Shown here: in pieces, positions 1-5,308 of the stretch | How positions within the stretch are numbered: the first letter of the stretch is position 1 | Layout of the letters: every line of letters begins with the position of its first letter | NCBI GenBank assembly: GCA_022708385.1 | Contig: JAKIYU010000193.1 | Span: 1-5,308, forward strand | DNA from: Bacteroidota bacterium | GTDB lineage: Bacteria > Bacteroidota > Bacteroidia > Bacteroidales > PXBB01 | DNA: 5,308 nt | Reading direction: 5' to 3' | Notes under the pieces: generated by a model | Seen by the model: the letters and a program-made list of their open reading frames with translations, nothing else | Told to the model about the DNA's origin: nothing | Database searches by the model: none | Program-made: the position numbers and the translations under genes

Positions 1-2065
1 GCACATGCAAGCCAAAAACGCTGTTCTTCTGCATACTGAATTTGAAATCCTTACCTGCCAAGCCAGTGAAAAGGTAATTGGTATTAAAGCGGGTATTCCT
101 TGTCTGGTTAAAGGCATCGCGGTATCTTGAATCAAAGACTGTGGCAGTCAGCAGGAAATAGGAACCTTTGGAAAGAAATTTTTCGAATGTGGTCTCTAGA
201 CCGTAGTTGTACCCCTCCCCTTTCGACTTAAGATGGACGTAGTTAAAAATATTGTCGTCAGTTGCAAAGTTCATGAGGGAGAAGTAGGGGTTGTTTTCAC
301 TGATGGGTATATGTGTAATTTTTTGGTAATAGGTTTCCATTTTAAGGCGCATGTTTTCGGTGAGTTGGAGATGATATCCTAAAACGCCATGCATGCTTTC
401 GGAGAAATCGAGCTTTTTATTGTACATAGCCGTGTTGCCTGCTGCATCGGTGCTTTCCAGAAAATAGACTGCATAGGGCTGTGTCTGGTTGTGTATGCCG
501 AAACCTGCCGTGAGTGTTTGCCCGCTTACAAAATCCCATTTAACAGCCATGCGGGGTTCAACTGTTTTTTTTCCGTTAAGAGATAAATACATGCTGTTTA
601 TGCCGGTAGTAAAAGAAAGCCTGCTGTTGAAATTATGCATCCACTGAAAATGCACGTTAGCTAAAATAAGTTCGCCATTAATATCGCTTATCGTTGTCTT
701 TTCGGTGGCAGGGTTATAAGCACAGGTATAGCTGTTATTTGTGATGTTGGTATGCTGAACAGCACCCCCCCAACGCAGAATATTACTGGAATTTAATTTG
801 GCATTGAAGAGGGTGTTAAGTGCGAGTTTATATTCAACAAATTCGCTGTAATATTTGTCGTAAGCCTTAAAGTCGGTACCAGTGGAGTCGCTGCCATCGA
901 AGGGGTTATAACCTGAAGCAGAAAGGTTTATTTTCATATAGGTTTTATTGCTGGGCAGATGTTGGAACGATAGCGCAGCAATACCCATCCTGGTGCCGCT
1001 CACATAGCCCCATCGGTTACGGGTGTCGGAAAGGAATTCTGTAGATTTTTCCGGTTTGTAGTCGGCCATGCTGGAACCGGCAATACCAAAGAAGGATACA
1101 AATCTTTTTTTGAGCGGGAAATTAAATTTGTAAGAAAGGTCCTGGAAATTGGGAATAGCCTCGATTATAGAAATGCCCACCTTATCGAGCAGTGTCAGTG
1201 TAGAATAGCGGTAGTTGATAAAGTATGAAGCTTTTTTCCCTTTTACAAAAGGGCCTTCAGCGCCACCTTCGAAGCCATTGACACCGGCCTGAAAAAGGTA
1301 TTCTCTTTTTTCGTTGTTCCCATTACGAAATTTAAGGTCGAAAACAGCAGATAGAGCATTAGAGTATTCAGCGGCAAAGGCGCCGGTATGAAAGTCGGAG
1401 TTATCGAGCAGGTTATTGTTAATCATGCTTATAGCGCCGCCTGAGCTGCCGGCCACGGCAAAGTGATTGGGATTTGGGATATCGATGCCGTCGAGTTTCC
1501 AAAGGACACTCATGGGGGAATTGCCCCTGACAATGATATCGTTTCTTTTATCAGAAACAATAGATACACCTGCGAAATTGGCAGCCATACGAGAGGGATC
1601 GCCCCAGCTTGCGGCATAACGGCTGGTTTCTTCAACGCTGAAACTGCGGGAGCTGACAAGTGCCATGTCGTTGGTTGTACCCTGCTTTACAGGCGTAGCG
1701 GTAATGACCACTTCTTTGCTCTGGATGTAACTTTCCTTAAGTTCCACATTCAGATAGACTTCTTTGGCGCTGGTGATTTCAATTTCGCGAATAAAAGCAT
1801 CTTCGTAACCAAGAAAACTTATTTTAAGGCTTTGCCTGCCCAAGAGTACTTTATCGAGGCGGAAATAGCCGTTGACATCGGAGACGCAGCCGTTAAGGGG
1901 CTCGGAATTGAGGAGGATGACATTGGCGCCGGGCAAGGTGACTTTGGTGTCCTTGTCGATAATTCTCCCCCTAACGCTTTGGGTAAGTTTTTGTGCAAAA
2001 ACAAAATGAGAGGAGAAAAGAATCACAAAAAAAAGGAAAAGACGGGGTTTCCCTGACATGAACAT
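1..2065 (-). CDS. TonB-dependent outer-membrane receptor with carboxypeptidase-regulatory-like N-terminal domain (partial, C-terminus missing)
   Basis: Outer-membrane barrel that would import a ligand using energy from TonB-ExbB-ExbD; the substrate cannot be told from sequence. My translation of the minus strand is open for 688 codons and runs off the left edge. Residues 1-24 form a signal peptide (hydrophobic LFLFFVILF core, FVFA|Q cleavage site). Residues about 31-110 are a CarboxypepD_reg-like beta-sandwich (VRGRIIDKDT, LPGANV, DVNGYFRLDKV, ISFLGYED). Residues about 117-245 are the plug, with EVVITATP, DPSRMAANFAGV, DIIVRGNSP, LWKLDGIDIPNPNHF and the family-typical GAFAAEYSNALSAVFDLKFRNGN. 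The rest is aromatic-rich alternating barrel strands (for example ASYFINYRYSTL). Relatives are usually somewhat under 800 residues, so perhaps 100 are missing. Two in-frame ATGs, at 2065 and 2059, precede the signal peptide; I take the first, but either may be used. No SusD-like partner is visible, though its usual downstream place is outside the window. Confidence 0.93.
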   Translation of the reverse strand, partial: MFMSGKPRLFLFFVILFSSHFVFAQKLTQSVRGRIIDKDTKVTLPGANVILLNSEPLNGCVSDVNGYFRLDKVLLGRQSLKISFLGYEDAFIREIEITSAKEVYLNVELKESYIQSKEVVITATPVKQGTTNDMALVSSRSFSVEETSRYAASWGDPSRMAANFAGVSIVSDKRNDIIVRGNSPMSVLWKLDGIDIPNPNHFAVAGSSGGAISMINNNLLDNSDFHTGAFAAEYSNALSAVFDLKFRNGNNEKREYLFQAGVNGFEGGAEGPFVKGKKASYFINYRYSTLTLLDKVGISIIEAIPNFQDLSYKFNFPLKKRFVSFFGIAGSSMADYKPEKSTEFLSDTRNRWGYVSGTRMGIAALSFQHLPSNKTYMKINLSASGYNPFDGSDSTGTDFKAYDKYYSEFVEYKLALNTLFNAKLNSSNILRWGGAVQHTNITNNSYTCAYNPATEKTTISDINGELILANVHFQWMHNFNSRLSFTTGINSMYLSLNGKKTVEPRMAVKWDFVSGQTLTAGFGIHNQTQPYAVYFLESTDAAGNTAMYNKKLDFSESMHGVLGYHLQLTENMRLKMETYYQKITHIPISENNPYFSLMNFATDDNIFNYVHLKSKGEGYNYGLETTFEKFLSKGSYFLLTATVFDSRYRDAFNQTRNTRFNTNYLFTGLAGKDFKFSMQKNSVFGLHV

Positions 2066-2078
2066 TCGGATTAAAAAT

Positions 2079-2086
2079 CAAAAATA
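2079..2086 (-). promoter_or_regulatory. Possible Bacteroidota -7 promoter box for the TonB-dependent receptor
   Basis: On the minus strand this reads TATTTTTG, an exact match to the Bacteroidota -7 consensus TAnnTTTG. It lies 13 bp upstream of the ATG at 2065 and 19 bp upstream of the alternative ATG at 2059. No TTTG or TTG box was found at the expected distance upstream; the nearest TTG (2124-2126) is about 37 bp away. Initiation here would leave a very short leader, which would favour the 2059 start. The region is AT-rich, so a chance match is quite possible. Confidence 0.3.
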
Positions 2087-2159
2087 GGAAAAATGCTTGT
2101 ATTATTTGATAGAATTCAGAAATCAACATAAAGGTTTTATCATGGTTCTGTGGTTACCA

Positions 2160-2181
2160 ACATTTGACACCTACGGCGTCA
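2160..2181. repeat. 22-bp direct repeat, copy 1 (contains an imperfect palindrome)
   Basis: Identical over 22 bp to 2248-2269. The core TGACACCTACGGCGTCA (2165-2181) is a 7-bp inverted repeat around the triplet TAC, with one A/C mismatch as read on the plus strand. In this copy outer arms CATTTG (2161-2166) and CAAATG (2182-2187) extend the palindrome, leaving a two-base bulge, so the whole hairpin covers about 2161-2187. The exact identity of two copies in AT-rich non-coding DNA argues for a mobile or functional element. No transposase is visible nearby. Confidence 0.85.
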
Positions 2182-2212
2182 CAAATGCAAATTCAAAATC
2201 TATTTTCCTATA

Positions 2213-2241
2213 CCACGGGTTACGCCGGGCTGCACCCGTGG
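2213..2241. repeat. GC-rich perfect hairpin between the two direct repeats
   Basis: Arms CCACGGGT (2213-2220) and ACCCGTGG (2234-2241) are perfect 8-bp complements around a 13-base loop. The pairing does not extend outward (A2212 opposite C2242). Its GC content contrasts sharply with the AT-rich flanks, which suggests an acquired or conserved structured unit. It ends 6 bp before the second direct-repeat copy, so the units probably belong to one composite element. It is not followed by a T-run on either strand and is therefore a poor intrinsic terminator. Confidence 0.8.
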
Positions 2242-2247
2242 CTATTG

Positions 2248-2269
2248 ACATTTGACACCTACGGCGTCA
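2248..2269. repeat. 22-bp direct repeat, copy 2 (contains an imperfect palindrome)
   Basis: Identical to 2160-2181, with the start-to-start distance 88 bp. The core palindrome lies at 2253-2269. The outer arms seen in copy 1 are shorter here: CATT (2249-2252) can still pair with AATG (2272-2275). The palindrome therefore looks partly decayed outside the identical core. Confidence 0.85.
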
Positions 2270-2286
2270 TGAATGATTTTTTCATG
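2268..2286. repeat. Small inverted repeat next to direct-repeat copy 2
   Basis: CATGAA (2268-2273) is complementary to TTCATG (2281-2286), with a 7-base AT-rich loop. It overlaps the last two bases of direct-repeat copy 2, so the two hairpins would compete for a few bases. Short enough that chance is possible. Confidence 0.4.
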
Positions 2287-2290
2287 TTTA

Positions 2291-2304
2291 TTCCCTTACG
2301 GGAA
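2291..2304. repeat. Small hairpin TTCCC-TTAC-GGGAA
   Basis: A 5-bp perfect stem with a 4-base loop. The CCCTTACGGG shape resembles the CCTACGG core of the neighbouring 22-bp repeats, which suggests a related hairpin unit in the same cluster. Short stems of this size also arise by chance. Confidence 0.45.
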
Positions 2305-2323
2305 ATATATGAGGGTTTTGTAG

Positions 2324-2340
2324 AAATTTTATTAAAATTT
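2324..2340. repeat. AT-only perfect palindrome
   Basis: AAATTTTATTAAAATTT has 8-base arms that are exact reverse complements around one central T. It could be a protein-binding site or a weak hairpin (7-bp stem, 3-base loop). It lies about 60 bp downstream of tsaE and about 260 bp upstream of the receptor gene start, too far for a classical operator of that gene. Low sequence complexity makes chance plausible. Confidence 0.5.
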
Positions 2341-2344
2341 ATGC

Positions 2345-2381
2345 TCTATGGGCAATGACATAGAAATATATGCTGATATAT
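2345..2381. repeat. Two adjacent small hairpins just downstream of tsaE
   Basis: TCTATG (2345-2350) pairs with CATAGA (2359-2364) around an 8-base loop, and ATATAT (2366-2371) pairs with ATATAT (2376-2381) around GCTG. On the minus strand they follow the tsaE stop codon by 17 bp or more. Neither has a T-run on its 3' side, so neither is a typical intrinsic terminator, though they could protect the 3' end of the mRNA. The sequence is AT-rich and the stems are weak. Confidence 0.35.
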
Positions 2382-2398
2382 AGTAAAAAAATACCAGG

Positions 2399-2812
2399 CT
2401 AATGATTTATTTCTATTATTCTCGTAGCGTCCGACACAGTTATATCAATTCTGACATGATTTTCGGGCAGGAGTTCCTGAATTTTTTCGGGCCACTCGAT
2501 GAAGCAGGGATAATGGCTGTAAAAATATTCCTCATACCCAATATCATAGGCTTCGGAAGCGTCTTTTATACGGTAAAAATCGAAGTGATATATTTTTTCA
2601 CCAGAGGCGGTATTGTACTCGTTAATAATGGCAAAAGTAGGGCTGGTGGTAAGGTCGGTTGTGCCCAGCAAATGTCCTATTCTTTTGATGAGGGTTGTTT
2701 TGCCTGCACCCATTTGGCCATAAAAAGCAAAGATGTTGTATTCAGGAATCAGTTTAATTAAATAAGCGGCCACATCATCCAACCCGGGAACACTATCAAC
2801 ACGAAATTTCAT
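2399..2812 (-). CDS. tsaE: tRNA threonylcarbamoyladenosine biosynthesis ATPase TsaE
   Basis: P-loop ATPase of the bacterial t6A37 machinery: with TsaB and TsaD it helps transfer the threonylcarbamoyl group made by TsaC/TsaC2 to A37 of ANN-decoding tRNAs, in the cytoplasm. The 137-residue product is close to the family length (the E. coli protein is about 150). Visible motifs are Walker A GQMGAGKTT (32-40), the switch-like segment SPTFAIINEY (57-66), HFDFYR (76-81) and the C-terminal EWPE (106-109), all standard for TsaE/YjeE. The ATG follows the porX stop codon after two bases, giving TAA-AA-ATG with no clear ribosome site, so translation is probably coupled to porX. The stop is TAG. No damage or missing key residue is seen. 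Confidence 0.95.
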   Translation of the reverse strand: MKFRVDSVPGLDDVAAYLIKLIPEYNIFAFYGQMGAGKTTLIKRIGHLLGTTDLTTSPTFAIINEYNTASGEKIYHFDFYRIKDASEAYDIGYEEYFYSHYPCFIEWPEKIQELLPENHVRIDITVSDATRIIEINH

Positions 2813-2814
2813 TT

Positions 2815-4368
2815 TTACTTGGCATTAAGATACACAAAAGGCACCAGATTTTCTTCCATAGAAATACCGCCATGCTGAAAAGTGTTTTTGTAAAAGGCAG
2901 CATAGTGGTTGTAGTTGTTGGGATACACAAAATATTTATATTCCCTGGCAAAGACATAAGCAGTACTCACATTGATACGTGGCAGGAAAACGCGGGCTGG
3001 GTCTTTTATTTCAAAAACATCTTTCTTCTCGTACTGCAAGGCTTTTCCCTGTTTATAGCGCAGATTTGTGGAAATTTCCTTATCCCCAAGCAAACGAGAT
3101 GGCGAGGCTACCTTAACGGAACCGTGGTCGGTGGTTAAAATAATGGGAAAGCGTTTTATTGCCAATTGTTTTATTATATCAAAAAGCGGGGAATGCTCAA
3201 ACCACGATACTGTTATGGAGCGATAAGCGGCTTCATCCTCAGCCAGTTCACGGATAACATCCATGTCGGTACGGGCGTGTGAAAGCATATCCACAAAATT
3301 ATATACGATAACATTAAGGTCGTTGTTATAGAGGTTATTAATGTTTTCGAGAAGCTTCTTTCCTGAATTGATATTCAATATCTTGTTATACGAAAACTTT
3401 GTTTTTTCCCCATACCGCCTGAGCTGTTCGCCAAGGAGTTCATTTTCGTACTGGTTTTTTGTGCCCTCATCGCCCTCATTAATCCAAAAGCGGGGGTATT
3501 TTTTTTCTATTTCCCCCGGCATGAGACCAGCAAACAGCGCATTACGTGCAAACTGTGTTGTGCTAGGGATAATGCTGTAGTAAATATCGTCTTGAACAAC
3601 CCTGTAATATGCGCTGATAATGGGTTCAATGATTTTCCACTGGTCGTACCTAAGGTTATCTATGAGCAGGAGAAAAACGGGTTGACTTGCATTATCGAGA
3701 ATAGGGAACACCTTATCTCTAAGCATAGTGTGTGAAAGTACCGGCTTTTGCGTGTTTCCCGAAAGCCATGTTTCGTAATTTTTTTCATAGAACCGGCAAA
3801 AGAGGTTGTTGGCATCGTTTTTCTGCATGCGAATGATATCGGCCATTTCTTCGTTCTGCGACTGTTCTAGTTTCAGTTCCCAAAAAACAATTTTTTTATA
3901 TACCTCCATCCAATCAGAAAAGCTTAGATTTTCGTTCATCTGGATACTGAGGTTACGAAAATCCTGCTGATAGCTCATGCTGGTTTTTTCACTGATGATG
4001 CGTTTATTATCTATATTTTTCTTCAGACACAGCAGAATCTGGTTAGGGTTTACAGGTTTGATGAGGTAATCGACAATATTTGCGCCGATGGCATCCTCCA
4101 TGATGCTTTCTTCTTCGCTTTTGGTAATCATCACTACCGGAAGGTTGGGCTTGAGTTTAGACAAGGCGCCAAGAGTTTCAATACCCGACATGCCTGGCAT
4201 ATTTTCATCTAGAAAAACAATATCAAAATAATGGGCTTTAATTAAGTCGAGGGCTTCGTCGCCGCTGTTGGTAGTGGTAACAGCATAGCCTTTCTTTTCG
4301 AGAAAGAGCACGTGAGGTTTCAGAAGGTCTATTTCGTCGTCGGCCCAAAGGATGCGTACTGTATTCAT
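2815..4368 (-). CDS. porX: PorX-type response regulator with C-terminal PglZ (alkaline phosphatase superfamily) domain
   Basis: Two-domain cytoplasmic regulator. In Porphyromonas and Flavobacterium, PorX controls the type IX secretion system, works with histidine kinase PorY and binds a sigma factor; its PglZ domain has been reported as a zinc-dependent phosphodiesterase acting on oligonucleotides. The 517 residues match known PorX length. Residues 1-118 are a CheY-like receiver: acidic pair D10/D11, phospho-acceptor D54 in FLDENMPGMSG, T82 and K104 in IKP. Residues about 120-210 are a mostly helical linker. Residues about 215-517 are PglZ: LLLIDNLRYDQW (D237), PSTTQFARN (probable nucleophile T270 or T271), FVDMLSHAR (D360, H364), TTDHGS (D414, H415) and QHGGISMEE (H499), so the metal site looks complete. 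There is no DNA-binding output domain. The start MNTVRILWADDEIDLLKPH is family-typical. It lies 10 bp after waaA and 2 bp before tsaE. PorY is not in the window. Assignment to PorX rather than a paralogue rests on domain order and length. Confidence 0.93.
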   Translation of the reverse strand: MNTVRILWADDEIDLLKPHVLFLEKKGYAVTTTNSGDEALDLIKAHYFDIVFLDENMPGMSGIETLGALSKLKPNLPVVMITKSEEESIMEDAIGANIVDYLIKPVNPNQILLCLKKNIDNKRIISEKTSMSYQQDFRNLSIQMNENLSFSDWMEVYKKIVFWELKLEQSQNEEMADIIRMQKNDANNLFCRFYEKNYETWLSGNTQKPVLSHTMLRDKVFPILDNASQPVFLLLIDNLRYDQWKIIEPIISAYYRVVQDDIYYSIIPSTTQFARNALFAGLMPGEIEKKYPRFWINEGDEGTKNQYENELLGEQLRRYGEKTKFSYNKILNINSGKKLLENINNLYNNDLNVIVYNFVDMLSHARTDMDVIRELAEDEAAYRSITVSWFEHSPLFDIIKQLAIKRFPIILTTDHGSVKVASPSRLLGDKEISTNLRYKQGKALQYEKKDVFEIKDPARVFLPRINVSTAYVFAREYKYFVYPNNYNHYAAFYKNTFQHGGISMEENLVPFVYLNAK

Positions 4369-4378
4369 AAGAAGAGTT

Positions 4379-5308
4379 TTACTTATTGATAAATTGGAGC
4401 AGTTGTTTTACGATAATTTCGGTTGCTCCCGAGTTATCATTAACGTAAGAAATACATTTTTGTGATACTTGCTTATAATATTTTTCATCTTCAAGCAATT
4501 TATTGACTCGGGCGACCAATCCATCCTGTGAATTTATTGTAAAAGCCCCCCCCTGTTCTATCAGTTCAACAGCTTCCCTGAATTTATGATAAGTCGGTCC
4601 GAATATGACAGGCTTGCCATAACACACGGGTTCAAGTATATTATGAATTGCTTTACCAAAGCCACCGCCGATATAGGCAACAGTGGCATGCTTATACACA
4701 GACGAAAGAAAGCCCACAGCATCAATCACAATAAATTTCAAATCATTAATATTATCACTATTCAACTGAGAATAACGCCAGCAGCGATTTCCCAGCACAT
4801 TGCACAATTTATCCACATAAGTTTCGTGAATATCATGTGGTACAATGATGTATTTCAGTGCAACAGGCAGGCTCTTCATTGCTTCGATAAGCAAATCATC
4901 GTCTGGAGGCCAGGTACTGCCGGCAACCAGGACATTGGCGCCGGAAGCAAACTGTTCGATAAAAGGAAGGCTGCGCGGGTTGGCTGAGAGTGACTTTACA
5001 CGGTCTAAACGGGTGTCGCCCGATAGCACAACATTACTGATACCAAAAGCTTTAAGCAAATCTTCGGAAGCTTTATTCTGAACAAAGAAACCGGAAGCCT
5101 TTCTGAGCTGTTTCAGCGCCCAACACCCATAAAATTTAAAGAAATACTGGCCGGGTCTGAAAATGGCAGAGATATAAAAGAAGGGAATCTTATTCTTGTG
5201 CAACTCATACATGTAATTGAACCAGAAGTCGTACTTGACGAAAACAGCCATGACAGGTTTAACTGCACAGATAAATTTCTGTGCATTGGATAATGTATCG
5301 GCAGGGAG
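4379..5308 (-). CDS. waaA: 3-deoxy-D-manno-octulosonic acid (Kdo) transferase, partial at the 5' end
   Basis: Transfers Kdo from CMP-Kdo to lipid A precursor, the first step of LPS core assembly, at the inner face of the cytoplasmic membrane. The frame is open to the right edge: 309 residues are visible, and family members of about 410-430 residues imply roughly 100-120 N-terminal residues outside, including the membrane anchor and catalytic glutamate. Upstream of the Met at 5251 the frame continues with LPADTLSNAQKF, matching the family, so that Met is internal. Numbered from that Met, visible motifs are FVKYDFWFNYM (4-14), SGDTRLDRV (77-85), AGSTWPPDDD (110-119), VPHDIHET (137-144) and the GT-B nucleotide-sugar region IGGGFGKAIHNILEP (194-208) with YGKPVIFGPTYHKFREA (211-227). 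It ends with TAA 10 bp before porX, suggesting co-transcription. Also called kdtA. Confidence 0.94.
   Translation of the reverse strand, partial: LPADTLSNAQKFICAVKPVMAVFVKYDFWFNYMYELHKNKIPFFYISAIFRPGQYFFKFYGCWALKQLRKASGFFVQNKASEDLLKAFGISNVVLSGDTRLDRVKSLSANPRSLPFIEQFASGANVLVAGSTWPPDDDLLIEAMKSLPVALKYIIVPHDIHETYVDKLCNVLGNRCWRYSQLNSDNINDLKFIVIDAVGFLSSVYKHATVAYIGGGFGKAIHNILEPVCYGKPVIFGPTYHKFREAVELIEQGGAFTINSQDGLVARVNKLLEDEKYYKQVSQKCISYVNDNSGATEIIVKQLLQFINK

Larger units (their letters stand above)
2066..2398. other. Intergenic spacer filled with hairpin-forming repeats
   Basis: This 333-bp stretch separates the end of tsaE from the start of the TonB-dependent receptor gene, both on the minus strand. 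I see no gene in it: the only sizeable open frame, on the plus strand, is a translation of the repeats. It contains at least eight inverted repeats in about 220 bp, including two copies of a 22-bp direct repeat around a GC-rich hairpin. The density suggests a mobile or dispersed extragenic palindromic element, perhaps also acting as a transcription barrier after tsaE. No canonical terminator (GC stem followed at once by a T-run) is present in the minus-strand direction. Confidence 0.75.

Noticed and set aside
1463..2056. A 197-codon open frame on the plus strand, antisense to the receptor gene
   Set aside because: The opposite strand encodes a clear signal peptide, carboxypeptidase-regulatory-like domain and TonB plug over the same bases. 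The plus-strand product shows no recognisable domain and ends in a lysine-rich translation of the signal-peptide region.
2245..2250. TTGACA as a sigma-70 -35 box on the plus strand
   Set aside because: It partly overlaps the repeat unit, Bacteroidota use different promoter boxes, and there is no plus-strand gene downstream.
2160..2269. CRISPR-like array from the two spaced 22-bp repeats
   Set aside because: There are only two copies, the 66-bp interval is too long for a spacer and is itself a structured hairpin, and there are no cas genes.
2164..2358. A 64-codon open frame on the plus strand in the spacer
   Set aside because: It is simply the translation of the hairpin repeats, with no ribosome site or domain. 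Peptides of this kind are a known source of spurious gene calls in repeat regions.
2385..2391. Run of seven A (T-run on the minus strand) just after tsaE as an intrinsic terminator
   Set aside because: It lies only 7 bp past the stop codon and has no stem before it on the minus strand; the hairpins come after it, in the wrong order for a terminator.
2402..2761. A 119-codon plus-strand open frame opposite tsaE
   Set aside because: TsaE on the minus strand has all its family motifs across the same interval; the plus-strand product resembles nothing.
2872..3580. Plus-strand open frames opposite porX (2872-3138 and 3341-3580)
   Set aside because: They are shadows of the PglZ domain coding sequence, which carries the conserved metal-site motifs.
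4586..5081. Plus-strand open frames opposite waaA (4586-4987 and 4845-5081)
   Set aside because: The two overlap each other in different frames, and both lie inside the well-conserved Kdo transferase frame on the minus strand.
5249..5251. Met codon at 5251 as the start of the Kdo transferase
   Set aside because: The minus-strand frame stays open to the window edge and the codons upstream encode family-like sequence (LPADTLSNAQKF). The visible protein would also lack most of its N-terminal domain.

Overview
The window looks like a piece of a Bacteroidota chromosome. The evidence is a PorX-type response regulator/PglZ protein (typical of this phylum), a TonB-dependent receptor with an N-terminal carboxypeptidase-regulatory-like domain, the absence of clear Shine-Dalgarno sequences, and a Bacteroidota-type TAnnTTTG promoter box. 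I cannot place it below phylum level. All four supported genes lie on the minus strand, so transcription runs from position 5308 towards position 1.

Right part (2399-5308): a compact run in the order waaA (5' end outside the window), porX, tsaE. The gaps are 10 bp and 2 bp, so the three are probably one operon whose promoter lies outside the window. WaaA transfers Kdo to lipid A. PorX is a cytoplasmic two-domain regulator known for control of the type IX secretion system (T9SS). TsaE is the ATPase of the tRNA t6A37 pathway. The first two both relate to the outer envelope (LPS core, and T9SS whose cargo is often anchored to LPS); tsaE is a housekeeping gene.

Middle (2066-2398): a 333-bp spacer without a credible gene but packed with hairpins. 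It holds two copies of a perfect 22-bp repeat 88 bp apart, with a GC-rich perfect hairpin between them, then several smaller inverted repeats and an AT-rich perfect palindrome. I read it as a REP/MITE-like intergenic repeat cluster; its function is unknown.

Left part (1-2065): a TonB-dependent outer-membrane receptor. The signal peptide, regulatory-like domain, plug and most of the barrel are present; the C-terminus runs off the window. The frame is open over all 688 visible codons.

No tRNA, rRNA, CRISPR array, transposase gene or complete insertion sequence was seen. The most interesting points are the intact two-domain PorX and the strand-biased hairpin repeat cluster; I see no convincing new multi-gene system.
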